From positions 8,859,193 to 8,923,192 of the forward strand of contig RPFO01000154.1 of NCBI GenBank assembly GCA_009746045.1: a stretch of DNA of 64,000 nt, in the 5' to 3' direction. This DNA comes from Mesostigma viride (taxonomy: Eukaryota; Streptophyta; Mesostigmatophyceae; Mesostigmatales; Mesostigmataceae). The position numbers and the translations under genes were made by a program. The notes under the pieces were generated by a model. It had not been told where the DNA came from. It did no database searches and saw only the letters and a program-made list of their open reading frames with translations. This document shows, in pieces, positions 1-11,557 of this stretch (positions are counted from its first letter, which is position 1; each line of letters starts with the position of its first letter).

Positions 1-1187
1 CGGAAAAAGTTGCTCTTGGAATATCCGATGAGGTGCAGGGGACACATCCCAGTCGCCACTTGCAGGGAAGCAAGTAAACTAAGAAATGTCGAGGCAAAAG
101 CGGATTTTGTGCGTGAAGTTTTATAGCACAAGCCAGCGGAATAGATAGACATACCAAGGCGACGTTTCCACTAACGGAGCCTAAAGGCACTCGTGTCCTG
201 ACGGCTTCACCATTTGCCAAGCCTTGGCTGTTTTCCACGCCAGAAATCGTTGTATCCTTTCCCCCCCGGACGAACAGCTGAGCTGAATCGAGAGCCTCTC
301 CACCAGTCTCCATTGTGACTCCACCGTGTTCGCTGATCACAATTGAGCGGTCTTTTCTAAAGTCCTTGGCAATGTGGCTACGTTAGATGAGCCATGTTGT
401 TGGTCCTCTTGTGTTGTACGGCATTCTCTGCCTTTCTAAGGATGAGCACTCAAACATCCAAAGGCAGCTAGAGAACTTGGGCATGCCTTCCTGCTCGCTT
501 GTTCCCCATTGTCCGTCTACTTCGTCGTCATGTACATCGCTGTTTACGGCGGTTGTGAACTCAGCAAATAATTCTCAAAACCTGTTTTCAAAATTCGTGT
601 GGCGATGGCGAGGTCCAATTTTCAAGTTCCATGACTTCCATCTCGCACTGATCCAGCGATTCGAGTTTCACGTTTTTAATATGTAACAGATGCCCGAAGT
701 GTGCCACGGAGGACGGGGGCATTCCCAAGTCTTGCGATGTCAGTCATCATCAGTTCATCACTCATCAGTCAGACAGTCAGTCATCAGTCAGTTCAGGGTC
801 ACTCGTTCTAGGGTCATGCGAAGGTTTACCACGAGGATTCCAACCACCCTAGTATCTTTTCCTAATTTTCAACATGATCATCATTTCACTCACTAGTAAC
901 GAGTAGAAATGGCTCCTGTTGTCTTCCCGCCCACGTGGTGTCCAGTCACTAAGTTTGTTTTGGCTTTAGTTCTTGGCATATTTCAGCACAGCATCTGGGT
1001 GCGTCAGATGAGCGCTGAGCTCTCCGTGCATTTTCCACCATTGGTTCCTCCGTCACGTGCCTCGGGGCATTTTGGCCTCAAGAGGTATACCATGTTCCAA
1101 CGTTTTGCGAATTGCTGCGTGAATCTCTGCCATTATTACAGTCGCGACAGGTGGGGGGCATGCACAGGCAGAGCAGCCTGCGGTCAT
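1..1187. other. 5' flank of HAD gene, no gene recognised
   Basis: No coding region is recognised. Short open frames on the plus strand have no family signature. A TCAG/TCATCAG-rich simple stretch lies at about 735-800. The 3' part must hold the promoter and 5' UTR of the HAD gene, but no TATA box or other element is distinctive enough to call. Confidence 0.5.
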
Positions 1188-1287
1188 ATTGGACTGTGCT
1201 CAAACTAATTGTGCATTCGATAGGCTACGGTTCCTTACGGAGTTCAACATCTTGGCAGCAGTACAGATAAGTCGCGCCAGTAGGCAA

Positions 1288-3349
1288 ATGGCGTCCACAG
1301 TAAGCAGTCGGCAAATCACTACTGCTGGACATGTGCAATGTTGCCGTCTAGGGCCTACGATCACCGCCACGAGGTCTACTTCGCGCCATCAACATAACTC
1401 CGGCACAGGCAGGAACAACAGAATCTTCCTGAAGCATGCGCATGGGCAACGGGCACTAAACAATCTTACGCTAAATCACGCACAGAACAACGCCAGTGCC
1501 ATTGGTATCGTGAAGACAGAAGCATCTGTTGACGGCGACCACCTGAAGCCATTTCCTGCCCGGCCTGCGGCTGTAATCTTTGACCTGGACGGTACCCTCG
1601 CGGAGACTGAAATGTTGAAGGTGGGTTCTCAACGTATAAGCCTGTACAGCTGGTTGGTTTTACGGATAACGGGAACGGTGACTACCATTTTACTGCATAA
1701 CCGTTTCCTACTCCTGGGCTAGCTCAGCGCCTAGCCTCGCTGTTTTCTAGGGTACCTGTCCTTCGATTGACGTGAATGAACTGGTTTTGCCAGATGGTGC
1801 GGGGGTACCGGTTGTAAGCTGAGGTTACCGAATGGTTTGCTGGGTTACAACATCATTTGTGTAGCAAAGTAAGACTTCAACTACGGAACGTTAAATAGAC
1901 ATAGTGAGTCGGGAGCCAGAGAGATAACCTTCCTTGACGGAGATAGGGAGTAGGGAACCAGGGGATAGAGTATAACCTCGCCATATCATTACTTTGCTTT
2001 TATAACCTGCAGCTACATAGCACCTGCCACATGCAAAGCTGCCAAAATCTTGTCAACGCTCATGATGAAGCTTTTCCCATGTCCCTCTTTCTCTTGGGTC
2101 TCTCGTTCAATCCCCAACCGGCGGGCCACTTGGCTCGCACTTGGCAACGCACATAATAAGAAGTTATTCTGTGCTTATGTGCTTACCCCCCACAGGTGTG
2201 CGGCTATGCTCATGACAACCCTTATCACAAGCTTCATCATGCGTGTGTTTACGCCTCCCCCTCCAGGCTCACAGCTTCACTCGTGACAATGCTAGCATCA
2301 AAGGTTTATCATGCGAAGTATTAACAAAACAAAAGGTTTATCATGCGAAGTATTAACAAAAAAAAGATTTATCACGCGAAGTACTAACAAAACAAAAGAT
2401 TTATCATGCGAAGTATGTGAACAAAACAAAAGATTTATCATGTGAAGCATGATCATGTCTGTGCGTGCGCGCTTGCCCCAGGCGCGCAGCTACGCGGCGG
2501 TGGCGGCGTCGCTCTGCATGTGCTCCGCGGTGGAGGTGGACCGCTACGGTATTATCGACCCAAAAATAAACGCGGCAACGCTGCTGGACAAGCTGCGCGG
2601 GGTTGACCCCCACGAGTTTGACCACCAGCAGGGGGGGTTCCACGCCGCGCAAGGCGCCGGAAGCATAATTGACAAGAATGACGAGGCGGCTGAGGAGTTG
2701 TCAGAGTCCAACCGCTGCGCCGACGCGGCCATGGCGGTGTTCCACCACAACATTGGCGCGACCAGCAAGCGCGTGTGCGAGGCGATCGTTGAGGAGCTGG
2801 ACCTGGCGGTGGGTGCACGCGAAAATGGTGATGGATCTTGGGCTAGTGTGCGCGCCCGGTGGTGGGGTATGCGTGCGCTAGTATAACCAATCTAACCGCT
2901 GCGTGTGCCCTAGTGGTGGCCACAAGCGCTCACAAGCCCCACTTGGTGGTGGGTGCGCTAGTGGTATCAACACGATCGTGCTGGCAGGCACATGCACATG
3001 CTAGTGGTACGGCAGAAGCGGATTCGGCGATGGAGATCGACCCCTGTGCTGGGCGTGGAGATAGCACGCACGCGGGTAGTGCGGGCAGGCGCGAGCAGCA
3101 ATCGAGGAACGTGGGCGCGAGCAGGCACACAGTACAGGCTGGGTGTTGGTGGTTGTGTGGTCTTTCCGCCAACAGCTGCTGAGCAGTTTCGTAGTAACAC
3201 TTTGAAGGCAAGTAGTGACACTACCATTTTTTACGTGAATGCTTACCGCACCGACCTACCTACCGACCTACACACACACACACGCACGCACACACACATA
3301 CACGCACGCGCGTGCACACACACGCACACACACACACGCACACACACAC

Positions 3350-3408
<59 letters not shown>

Positions 3409-5543
3409 ACCACCCACCCACCCACCCGCCCGCCCACCTGCCAACCCACCCACCCACCCATCCACAACCAACCCACTGACCAACCGACCGACCAATTACC
3501 CGCCTCCACCTGGCGCGCGCAGGACAAGCTGCAGGGTGCCAAGAAGCGGTTTGGCGTGTCCACCGAGTGGGAGGCGCTCTACCGGCTGCGCAAGGAGATC
3601 TACTACTCGCGCTTCGCCACGCCCGAGGCGGTCTGGTCGGTGCGGTACCCGCACAACCTGGCGCTGGTCCACCGCGCGCACGCGGCAGGTGAGCGCACGC
3701 AGGACAACGTCCTCTGGATGGCATCGCACTGCCTACTCCTGCCCCGCCCCTTTGCCCCCCTTACCCTGGAGGAATGTTCATCCCTGAGCGGACGGGCCCC
3801 CTCATACTCCATACTCCCCCCTGGCACTGCGGACGCACCGCCCCAAGCCGCACCACCATGGCGTCCCCGTCGCGCTGCCAACTGCGATATGAGCACGTGG
3901 ATTACCAACAAACCATCAGAATCGGAACCCACTGCGTCCACCCAGGCATCCCTGTTGCACCAACTGCATATATCAGTACCCATATCCCTTGTGAGCCTGT
4001 TGCGTGTGACCCCTTTTGATTCTGAACCCACTGCGCGCACACCAGGCATCCCCGTCGCCCTGGCCACCTCTAGCTCCACCCCTGACGCGCAGCGCGTGCT
4101 GGACATCCTCAAGGTGGCGCCGCTCATGCGCAGCATCAAGGTGGGTGGGGGCAACTGCGCCATGAGCCAGTCATTTGTTTCTGCTGTGTTTGGTTTCCAA
4201 CGGCCACGCTCAGAGCATTCATCGTCTCTTTTCACTCGCGACATACTTGATAGATAACATGTGACAAGGTTCTTTGTTGGGTTGCAAGGCTGTCAGTTGG
4301 TTGGTGACTGATGAAGTTATTCTTTTGTAAATCAAGAAGCAGTTTGAACAGCTCATCCTTCATTTGTCAAGTTGACCGCGATTTGTTTGCAAGTAAACCG
4401 CGATTTGTTTGCAAGTTAACCGCAATGTGTTTGCAAGTTGACCACGAAGTGTTTGCAAGTTGACCGCAAGTCTTTCCGCATCTGTGCAGTTACCTGAACT
4501 ATGCGCTTGCTCAGTGTCGCTCGCAAGGTGTCTGCTACATTACCCTTGTCGCTCGTTATAATGCGGACATCTAAGCACTGTGCTCGCCTTGCGAAGCAAT
4601 AGTCATTGCCCATCATGTCTGTGGCCGAGCACCCGTGTAGCTCATCACCTGCTACTTCCACAAACTTGCCCATGCCACCATGGACTAACAAACATCCCCT
4701 TGGGTCATTGGCCAAATCATGCAGGGCGCGGACCTGGTGTCCAACCCAAAGCCGGACCCTGAGATCTACCTGGCCACCGCGCAGGTGCTGGGTGTGGAGC
4801 CCGCAACCTGCCTGGTGGTGGAGGACTCGCTCAACGGGCTGCGGGCGGCAGTGGCCGCGGGCATGCAGGTGCTCGCGGTGGCCAACGACTTCACGGCGGG
4901 GCAGCTGCAGGCGCAGTCGTACCTGGCCCAGGTAGGCGTGTGAGCTTCGATGGTTGCGGATTAAGGAAGGTGAGGGAGTAAATTAATAAGCACGGCGGAC
5001 TGCAGGAGAAGAGGAGTCTGAAAGAAAATGGGCAAGAATTGACAACCATGTGAGCTTGCTGGTGGGGACCCCGTAAGACAGGAAGCAAATAGGCAGACAA
5101 GCAGGCAGGCCAGTCAGCCAGCTAGCCAGTTTTCAGTTTGTATATAAGTGCTTGCATGCCGTGTATGCCTGCATGCGCACGCAGCAATGGGGCCATGCCA
5201 CGGGCTACATGGACAACGGGAACGTTCCAAACTATGGATGCATCTACCAAAGTGGCTGTTCCTAAGTACTCTGTCTGAAACCGCTGCTTGTGTTACAGCC
5301 CGTGCAAGCTTGTTTTGTTTGAACCGCGCTTCACTCTATGCTGCTTTGGATTTCCGCGCATGCTTAGTGCTTGGATTCGGCCAATGACATGCACAGCGTG
5401 CTTTACTTGATTAGTTATGCACGGCATCCTTCTGCTTGCGGCGTTGGTGCGTGCAGGACCACATTGTGTACGATGTTGCCTCACAGATGGAGTCCAGGCT
5501 GATGTATGTGGCCGGCAAAGCAGCAGCCAAGGCATCCTACTAG
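1288..5543 (+). CDS. HAD-superfamily hydrolase (subfamily IA, CbbY/phosphoglycolate phosphatase-like), six exons, probably plastid
   Basis: Exons read from GT-AG junctions and protein continuity: 1288-1620, 2482-2808, 3523-3688, 4046-4140, 4725-4931 and 5457-5543. They give about 404 aa ending in TAG. All four HAD motifs are visible: DLDGT with nucleophile D99 and acid/base D101 at the end of exon 1, TSS (about 283-285) in exon 4, KPDP (K316) and VEDS (E340/D341) in exon 5. The family are Mg-dependent phosphatases acting through an aspartyl-phosphate; the substrate cannot be read from sequence. The first ~90 residues are basic, Ser/Thr-rich and poor in acidic residues, like a chloroplast transit peptide (inference). 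Exon 2 encodes an unusually long, acidic stretch between motif I and the cap. An upstream in-frame ATG at 1189 is possible; 1288 is chosen because MAST-type starts suit transit peptides. Phases 0,0,1,0,0 all fit. Confidence 0.82.
2301..2452. repeat. 32-bp tandem repeat in HAD intron 1
   Basis: About 4.5 copies of a unit containing TTTATCATGCGAAGTA and an A-rich linker. The array lies just upstream of the exon 2 acceptor (exon starts at 2482), and copies differ by a few substitutions. Confidence 0.9.
3268..3480. repeat. (CA)n and (CCCA)n tract in HAD intron 2
   Basis: A long CA microsatellite (about 3271-3406) with CG interruptions passes into CCCA/CCGC repeats (about 3407-3470). The tract leads into the acceptor of exon 3 at 3522, so it acts as an extended pyrimidine-rich region. 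Long open frames on both strands here are repeat artefacts. Confidence 0.95.
3851..3967 (+). repeat. Two decayed copies of the exon 4 acceptor in HAD intron 3
   Basis: Copy 1 (3851-3885) and copy 2 (3917-3966) resemble 4014-4070, which spans the real 3' splice site and start of exon 4. Copy 2 keeps GAACCCACTGCG, then CAGGCATCCC, matching about 36 of 46 positions by eye. Copy 1 keeps TCCCCGTCGC and CTGCCAACTG. Copy 2 retains a usable-looking AG. Confidence 0.75.
4368..4472. repeat. 22-bp tandem repeat in HAD intron 4
   Basis: About five diverged copies of a unit with the core GACCGCGATTTGTTTGCAAG, entirely inside intron 4 (4141-4724). Confidence 0.85.
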
Positions 5544-5985
5544 CCAACTGCCTGATCACGCCAAGTTGCATGTGGGCCCGAAAACCTTAACATCGCAGCT
5601 TATGAAAACAAATTCACAGCCTGCCATAAGACTGACTCGATCGGCTGTGTTTCACTTGCGGTACGGCATGGCAGACTGAAGCCACATCTCATGCATGCCC
5701 AAGCGTTTCTGCAATAGTGGAGTTGGTCCTGGCAGCGTGCCCTTTGACAGCATGACCAATGTAGGTTGGGTAATTAACTGAGGCACGCGACCCCGCAACC
5801 CTGCAACTAGAAGCTAGTCGGTGAAAACATGGCTCCGAATCAAAATGAATTCGGAGTTGGAAAACGGCATGAGGTATCCCTCCAGCATATGTTATAATAT
5901 AAGTTAATTTAGTTTACTCCCTCCAGAGATATCTGTGATTGCATGAAATGGTAGTGCATTTGTGGTACTGCACTGGTAGTGCATA
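5544..5985. other. 3' flank of HAD gene
   Basis: Presumed 3' UTR and downstream spacer. No open frame with a family signature. Short local repeats of GTAGTGCAT and GTGGTACTGCA lie at about 5950-5998, leading into the dispersed repeat that follows. Confidence 0.4.
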
Positions 5986-5989
5986 GGTG

Positions 5990-6412
5990 GTACTGCACGA
6001 CGGCACGACCTTATTGGACGGAATTCCCGGCCGGCCGGTCAGGGAAGCGGATTTTGCATGCATCTCACGTTACATGGAAAAGGGGGCGGGCACCCGGCGT
6101 GGCGCGACGTCGTAAAATGCCTTGTAACAAAGGAACCGAGGCGATTTGGCACCGCGTCAGTCATGCTATTCTGATCAGACACTCCGCAAAGGTGAAAACC
6201 TTTGCGTTCAGTGCCAGGCCGCGGAAAACGCGGAAAACGCGATCTGCAAATGAATCCGACCGGAATCGAACTGGGGACCTCTCGCACCAATTTTGCTCAT
6301 GCTATGTTTTTTTGCACCGTTGGATCTGCATCTACGGCGTCCGTGGGTAGTTTCGAACCCCGGTTGATGAGATTTGACGGAAAAATACATAACTACAAGT
6401 GATCCTTTTTTG
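5990..6412. repeat. Dispersed repeat family R1, copy 1
   Basis: Shares long blocks with 32505-32785: TATTGGACGGAATTCCCGG, GCGGATTTTG, TAAAATG..., GGAACCG, GGATCTGCATCTACGGC, TTTCGAA..CC and AAGTGATCCTTTTTTGA. A third partial copy is at about 33945-34020. In the second copy this sequence is internal to a long-TIR element, so R1 is probably a non-autonomous DNA transposon. Minus-strand GTTCGATTC (near 6256) and GTTCGAAAC (near 6353) match a Pol III B-box consensus, possibly by chance. Confidence 0.6.
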
Positions 6413-6470
6413 ATAGGTCGGTGCGGACTAGACGTAGCTAACTTCGGTCGTGCGTGCGAGTCGGAATGGA

Positions 6471-8616
6471 ATCGGATTTCTCTGAAAATAGTTTATTAAA
6501 CAGAATGCGGGAAAGAAAGGGCCGCCACAACCTTGTGGCTGTACATGCAGAGAGGCTTGTTAGACGAATGGGGACGACTTGTTGTTTACCGGGGAATCCT
6601 ACTGGCAACTAGCTTTGCCTTTGTAAGTCAGGCGCCGTTTGTTTGAACGGCCGGCCATGTGTGGAATGCTGACGGAAGTTGTGTCAAAAAGCTGTAATAA
6701 AATCTGATGTAACCAGCACTCACCAATTGATTGGTGTGCTGCTTGGTTGGGTAGTGTGTTCAGGGTTGCATTCGAAGAGTACACATGGCCTGACAGCTCA
6801 GACGTGTGACAGATGAGCTGGCTGGCTGAATTATTAAACTGTCAGCGTTAGGATATTTCTGGTTTTGCCGTTTTCCATTTTGACGGTAGGCTTGATAAGC
6901 ATGGTCGGCGGGTTGTGACCCGTAATTGTTTCTTTGAATGTGCTCACTGAAGCAGTATGAGCGGCCTCGCTGCTATGGCGGCGGGGCTAAAGAAAATTAG
7001 GCAAAGACCCCGTCCTTGCCTGCTATGAAGTCGCGGGCTTTGTGACTTCACGGCAGGTAGGGGCGGTTTGAACGGAACGGAAATTTCGCGTTACCAATGT
7101 GCCAAGTGGTTCTGGTTTGCACCTTGCTGGGCAGCGTCTCGGTGGTCATAGAAAGTGGGCTGGGCGCCCCGCCCCGGCTGCTGGTAATTCCAGCAGCGGA
7201 GCCAATCATGTCGACTAAGAAGTCCGCAGCTAATGCGGAAACTGTGCGAAGGTCAATAGATTAATTTGGATTCCATGAGACTGCGCTGGTAGTCAGTCAG
7301 CGGCCCACAGCCTAGGGCGCTGCATGGCGCTGCCTTCGGCTTGGTGCGCGGCCCTTTTTTGTTATGGGCCAGCGAGGGATATAAGGGTGACGCGCGGCCG
7401 GCTAATTTCTTGCGTTCCGGAAGAAAATATATTTGCAAAATTCCCACAAAAGGAACCGAGTATCGGAAAGGCGTCTCGGCTGGCAGTGGCAGTGCCTGGC
7501 CTTGTCGTCTCTCCCTGCTCAGCACCCGGCAGGTAGCGGTTCAAACCCTGGTGGCGTCGGAATGCGAATTTTCTGGGCTTTTATCTGGAATAATATTTTG
7601 CTGAGGCGGCTCCGCAGATTCGCTAACCTTTTATCGTCGGGCCCCTTAGGGGGTTATTATAGCCTTGTGCGGGCTGAGTCGCCATGAAGGAGATGTTGCG
7701 ACACGCCCCACTTTGTGGTCTTTGTACGGAAGCGGCTACCCTCGAGGCTGCCTGGAAGAGGGGGGGGGATTCTTCTTCTTTTCTTTGTTCACTGTTATTG
7801 GGGCAACAGTGATCCTATCAAGTTTTGTTTCCTGAACGGCGACAGTGCGGGGGAGGAGGGCAATGGCGCCAGGGACTGGGGTGGATCGGGGGGCTCTTGC
7901 TCCTGCATGCGAGGGAGACGAGATGACTACTTAAACCTGCCTTAATTTGGCAGGGGCTCTACTCATTGTTTTCAATCAAATGCTGGTTTTCTTGGGAGCT
8001 CAAGTGTCATAATCGGATTTCTCTGAAAATAGTTTATTAAACAGAATGCGGGAAAGAAAGGGCCGCCACAACCTTGTGGCTGTACATGCAGAGAGGCTTG
8101 TTAGACGAATGGGGACGACTTGTTGTTTACCGGGGAATCCTACTGGCAACTAGCTTTGCCTTTGTAAGTCAGGCGCCGTTTGTTTGAACGGCCGGCCATG
8201 TGTGGAATGCTGACGGAAGTTGTGTCAAAAAGCTGTAATAAAATCTGATGTAACCAGCACTCACCAATTGATTGCTGTGCTGCTTGGTTGGGTAGTGTGT
8301 TCAGGGTTGCATTCGAAGAGTACACATGGCCTGACAGCTCAGACGTGTGACAGATGAGCTGGCTGGCTGAATTATTAAATTGTCAGCGTTAGGATATTTC
8401 TGGTTTTGCCGTTTTCCATTTTGACGGTAGGCTTGATAAGCATGGTCGGCGGGTTGTGACCCGTAATTGTTTCTTCCCACCCATCCCACCCTTGGGGGGC
8501 TCTTGCTCCTGCATGCGAGGGAGACGAGATGACTACTTAAACCTGCCTTAATTTGGCAGGGGCTCTACTCATTGTTTTCAATCAAATGCTGGTTTTCTTG
8601 GGAGCTCAAGTGTCAT
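6471..8616. mobile_element. Unclassified transposable element in tandem: full copy plus internally deleted copy
   Basis: Copy 1 is 6471-8010 and copy 2 is 8012-8616. Both begin ATCGGATTTCTCTGAAAATA and end CTCAAGTGTCAT. Copy 2 repeats the first ~465 bp and last ~125 bp of copy 1 almost without change, but lacks about 950 bp of its middle, replaced by a short CCCACCCATCCCACCC filler. AATGGA occurs just before the left end (6465-6470) and just after the right end (8617-8622), a possible 6-bp target duplication. No inverted termini or convincing ORF. A B-box-like GGTTCAAACCC lies near 7539. Confidence 0.65.
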
Positions 8617-8622
8617 AATGGA

Positions 8623-9955
8623 ATTGAATTCGGTCTCGTGGTATATCCGGCACTGCATGCAAGAGCTAGTTTTGCTCACGTGACACAGGCAGCTACGTGC
8701 GTTTATCAATCACATAAGGCACAGGCATGCGACTGGATGGCACCTGGGTATCCATGTCGCACACCGTACCATAACGTCTGACTGAGGCGGAGATATTTGC
8801 CCTTTCGTCCGACCATTGTGAGACATTTGTGGAGTGCCGTCCACTTGGAATTGGCGCCGGTGGTTGTATTGGTCCGCGCCTAATTTGCTGAGATTTTGAC
8901 AGCACACCGTCGTGGCTGTGGATTGTGGCTCAATGGCACACTTGGCTTTACGGACTGCACCGTGTGTGTTTCAGGAGGTTGTGTCGCACTGGCTTGTGCG
9001 ACGACGGTTCGTCAATGGTTTGGCTGTGATAGTTCCAGCAAATTGACAATTGACAGCAATGCACTATGTGCCGATTTGTGAATGTCGGCACGGCCCACAC
9101 TACGCAGCTTGTCGTTTCGCATGACGGCTGGCTAGTACGTTAAAAGGAGAAACAAGCAGCTTTGTTGGATGTTGTTCGTTTCAGTTCTTCACTCACAACG
9201 TAGTTTTATGTTGTGGCCATGTGATGCACTATGCGAACAATCCGGGTGCGGCCTCCGACATGGTCGCATTTGTGGTTCTTGTCATAAGAGGGGCATGTTG
9301 ATGGAAAGAGTCGGGGCAATGTGTCATCTAAGGACGTGTGCTTGGGTCGGATACCCACACAACGTTGGTGAGGATTCTAGGGGTCTTGTAGGCTAGTTTT
9401 GGGGGCTGAGAAATAGGTCTCCTTCCATCTCCTACGTGAGGGCAGGTCCTGAATAGCCAAGGTCGGCTATGTCGGACATTGCCAGCTAGCTCAAGCACTA
9501 GATAGGCCATTGGCTGGAATTCGGAATTGGCTGAACCAGTCTTTCTTCATGTGATAATAATTGCCACTCCATAAATTGATATATTCTTTTAATGTCAGAA
9601 TCATCGTTGTAACGAAAGCAAGGATGACTCTCCGTCATCGGGCAGATTAGGTAGCCTAGCACGGAGAGTGGGTGCATGCTGCGACGCACCACTCATCCTC
9701 TTTCCACCCTTATTAAGAGTGCGCGTGTTGGACCTGCGACTCTTGTGACTTTTGCCATCCCTTCTCCGGTTCTCGCTAGTGGTTAGCCTACTAGCAAGGG
9801 GGGGGTGAAAAGGGATGCCTAGTGTGGCTGACCTTCTTGCAATAGAGAGACTTCAAAGCCATGGATGATGGACGGAAGTGTTAAATGTCATTGCATTGGG
9901 AACGGAACGCAGTTACAGTTTTACATGTCAAACCCGGGTGGCTGAGATACTTTGG
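8623..9955. other. Unannotated spacer
   Basis: No gene, RNA or structured repeat recognised. Open frames are short and lack motifs. Confidence 0.4.
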
Positions 9956-9959
9956 AATG

Positions 9960-11160
9960 GAACGCGACATCCATCATCCTGTGCATCCAGAGCGCCGCGC
10001 TCAGGCTGTTTATACGCATGACCCTTGACCCCCGGCATTCGCTCTGCTCTTGACCGTCACCTTAAAAGGAGAGCCAAACGGGCTTCCGGCCTGGGCGTAA
10101 CACAGTCATGGCCATCTTCGCGTTGTGCGGCACCTCTTCGAGGATCGAAATCGCGCTCCTGCAACCTGGTGCCGGTTTCCCGCCATCCTGATCTCCATCG
10201 ACTTCATCAAGGCTTTTGATTCTGTCCGCTGGGCCGCGAGCTCTGGAGTCTGGGCTGTCCTCGCTCGCGCTTGCGTACCCACCCCCCTGATGGCTGTCAT
10301 CGCGGCAGCAGGCGCACAGTGTATGAGGGGTCGACCACGTCAGTGCGGACTCAACATGGCATTACCCCGCGATGTCCACTGCAGACCGGTGTATGGCAAG
10401 GTTGCGTCCTGTCACCGTACTTGTTCATGATTGCAGTGGATTATCTTATGCGCCAGGCACGTGCCCCCTTTGCTGGGCATGCTAGCCGTGAACCTGGCCT
10501 TAGTAGTGATTAAGAATGAGCCTGGGGAGGCGGGGGAGGCCGACGAATTAACCAGCAGCTCTAGTTTAGTCGCTGAGCTCATCTGTGGCGACGACATCGT
10601 GCTCATGGAGAAGCCGGAGTCTGCCGGCAACTCTCGGCTGGCTGGACTGCCTGCTGGCGCTCGAGGCCCCTGCTCATTGGTCTAGAAACTAGGCCCAAAA
10701 CGGACTGGCCATGGCCCTTGGCCTGGCCAGCCCCCCGCCTGAGCTCCGCCTCTTAGACGACACCACGGTAAACTTCCATGCTTCAGGCCGCTGCTCTGCA
10801 GTTGTGTGGCTCTCCGACTAGCTGCATGCAAGCTAGGACGACATGACGACCCGGATCGGCATGGCCGGCGTGTGGGCAACCGATCCACGAGCACCGTCGC
10901 TGGTGGAGCAACCCGGCCCTGCCCCGGCTTGTCAAGCGCAACTTGTTCAAGGTCGTTCGTCATTCTGACGATCCTTACCTACGGCGCTGAGACGTCAGTG
11001 GACGCTGAGGCATGAGCTGTAGAAACGACTAGACGGCACTGTCCCCAAGTCTTGCTGCGCACGACACAAAATTAATTATTATTAATATTCCCTTTGGGTT
11101 GTTGCACATTAGCAAATTTGATGATTTGTACGCTGATTTGCCATATTAAGGTTACTGTGG
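9960..11160 (+). pseudogene. LINE family A reverse transcriptase fragment
   Basis: Remnant of a non-LTR retrotransposon reverse transcriptase broken by several frameshifts. In order one can read a CIQSA block (about 9985), an RNTV block, DFIKAFDSV (about 10200), GVWQGCVLSPYLF (about 10395), a degenerate GDDIVLMEKPES box in place of YADD (about 10590), then a C-terminal ILTYGAET block (about 10970). It fades after the AcaTTAGcaAATTTGATGATTTG block at about 11120. Much closer to the copies at 11558-12745 and 37292-38492 than to family B. The 5' end is missing and no intact ORF remains. Confidence 0.8.
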
Positions 11161-11387
11161 GTTAACCCTGGGTATCAGCCCCTCCAGTAGAATAGTAAGG
11201 CCTAGCCGGCAACGTGGTCTTGTAATGACATGTACTGCGCACTTAGGTCTAGTGGTGAGTCATCTTCTATCTATAGATTTGAAGCAATATCGGACATATC
11301 GGCACCCCTCTCCGGTAAAGAGGTTTTACGCAGTTGGGCTGTTTCGAAACGTTAAGTGAGATGCCTTCGGATCAGGAAACTCACACA

Positions 11388-11526
11388 GCCGCGAAATCAT
11401 GCCAAAAAAGGTCCTATGTTCAATTCCTTGCTGGTAGCTTCTAGGCTACTTACTTTCTGTGTTCCGCGGAATCTCATATTTGGGCAGCTAGCGTTTTCAC
11501 GTTTGTTGCTTTCTGACGACATTGTA
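11388..11526. repeat. SINE-like repeat S1, copy 1
   Basis: About 140 bp shared with 15149-15291 (AGCCGCGAAATCATGCC, CCTTGCTGGTAGCTTCTAGG, GTGTTCCGCGGAATCTCATA, GTTGCTTTCTGACGAC). Copy 1 contains GTTCAATTC, which fits the Pol III B-box consensus GWTCRANNC, so a tRNA-derived SINE is possible. No flanking duplication established. Confidence 0.5.
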
Positions 11527-11557
11527 CATGTACGCCTTTATATTATGGGCCCCATTA

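Noticed and set aside
3243-3724. Cys/Val- and His/Thr-rich frames over the CA tract
   Set aside because: Microsatellite translation inside HAD intron 2.
6240-6300. tRNA gene on the minus strand
   Set aside because: A GTTCGATTC box and a T-arm-like stretch are present, but acceptor and T stems do not pair and no anticodon arm is found.
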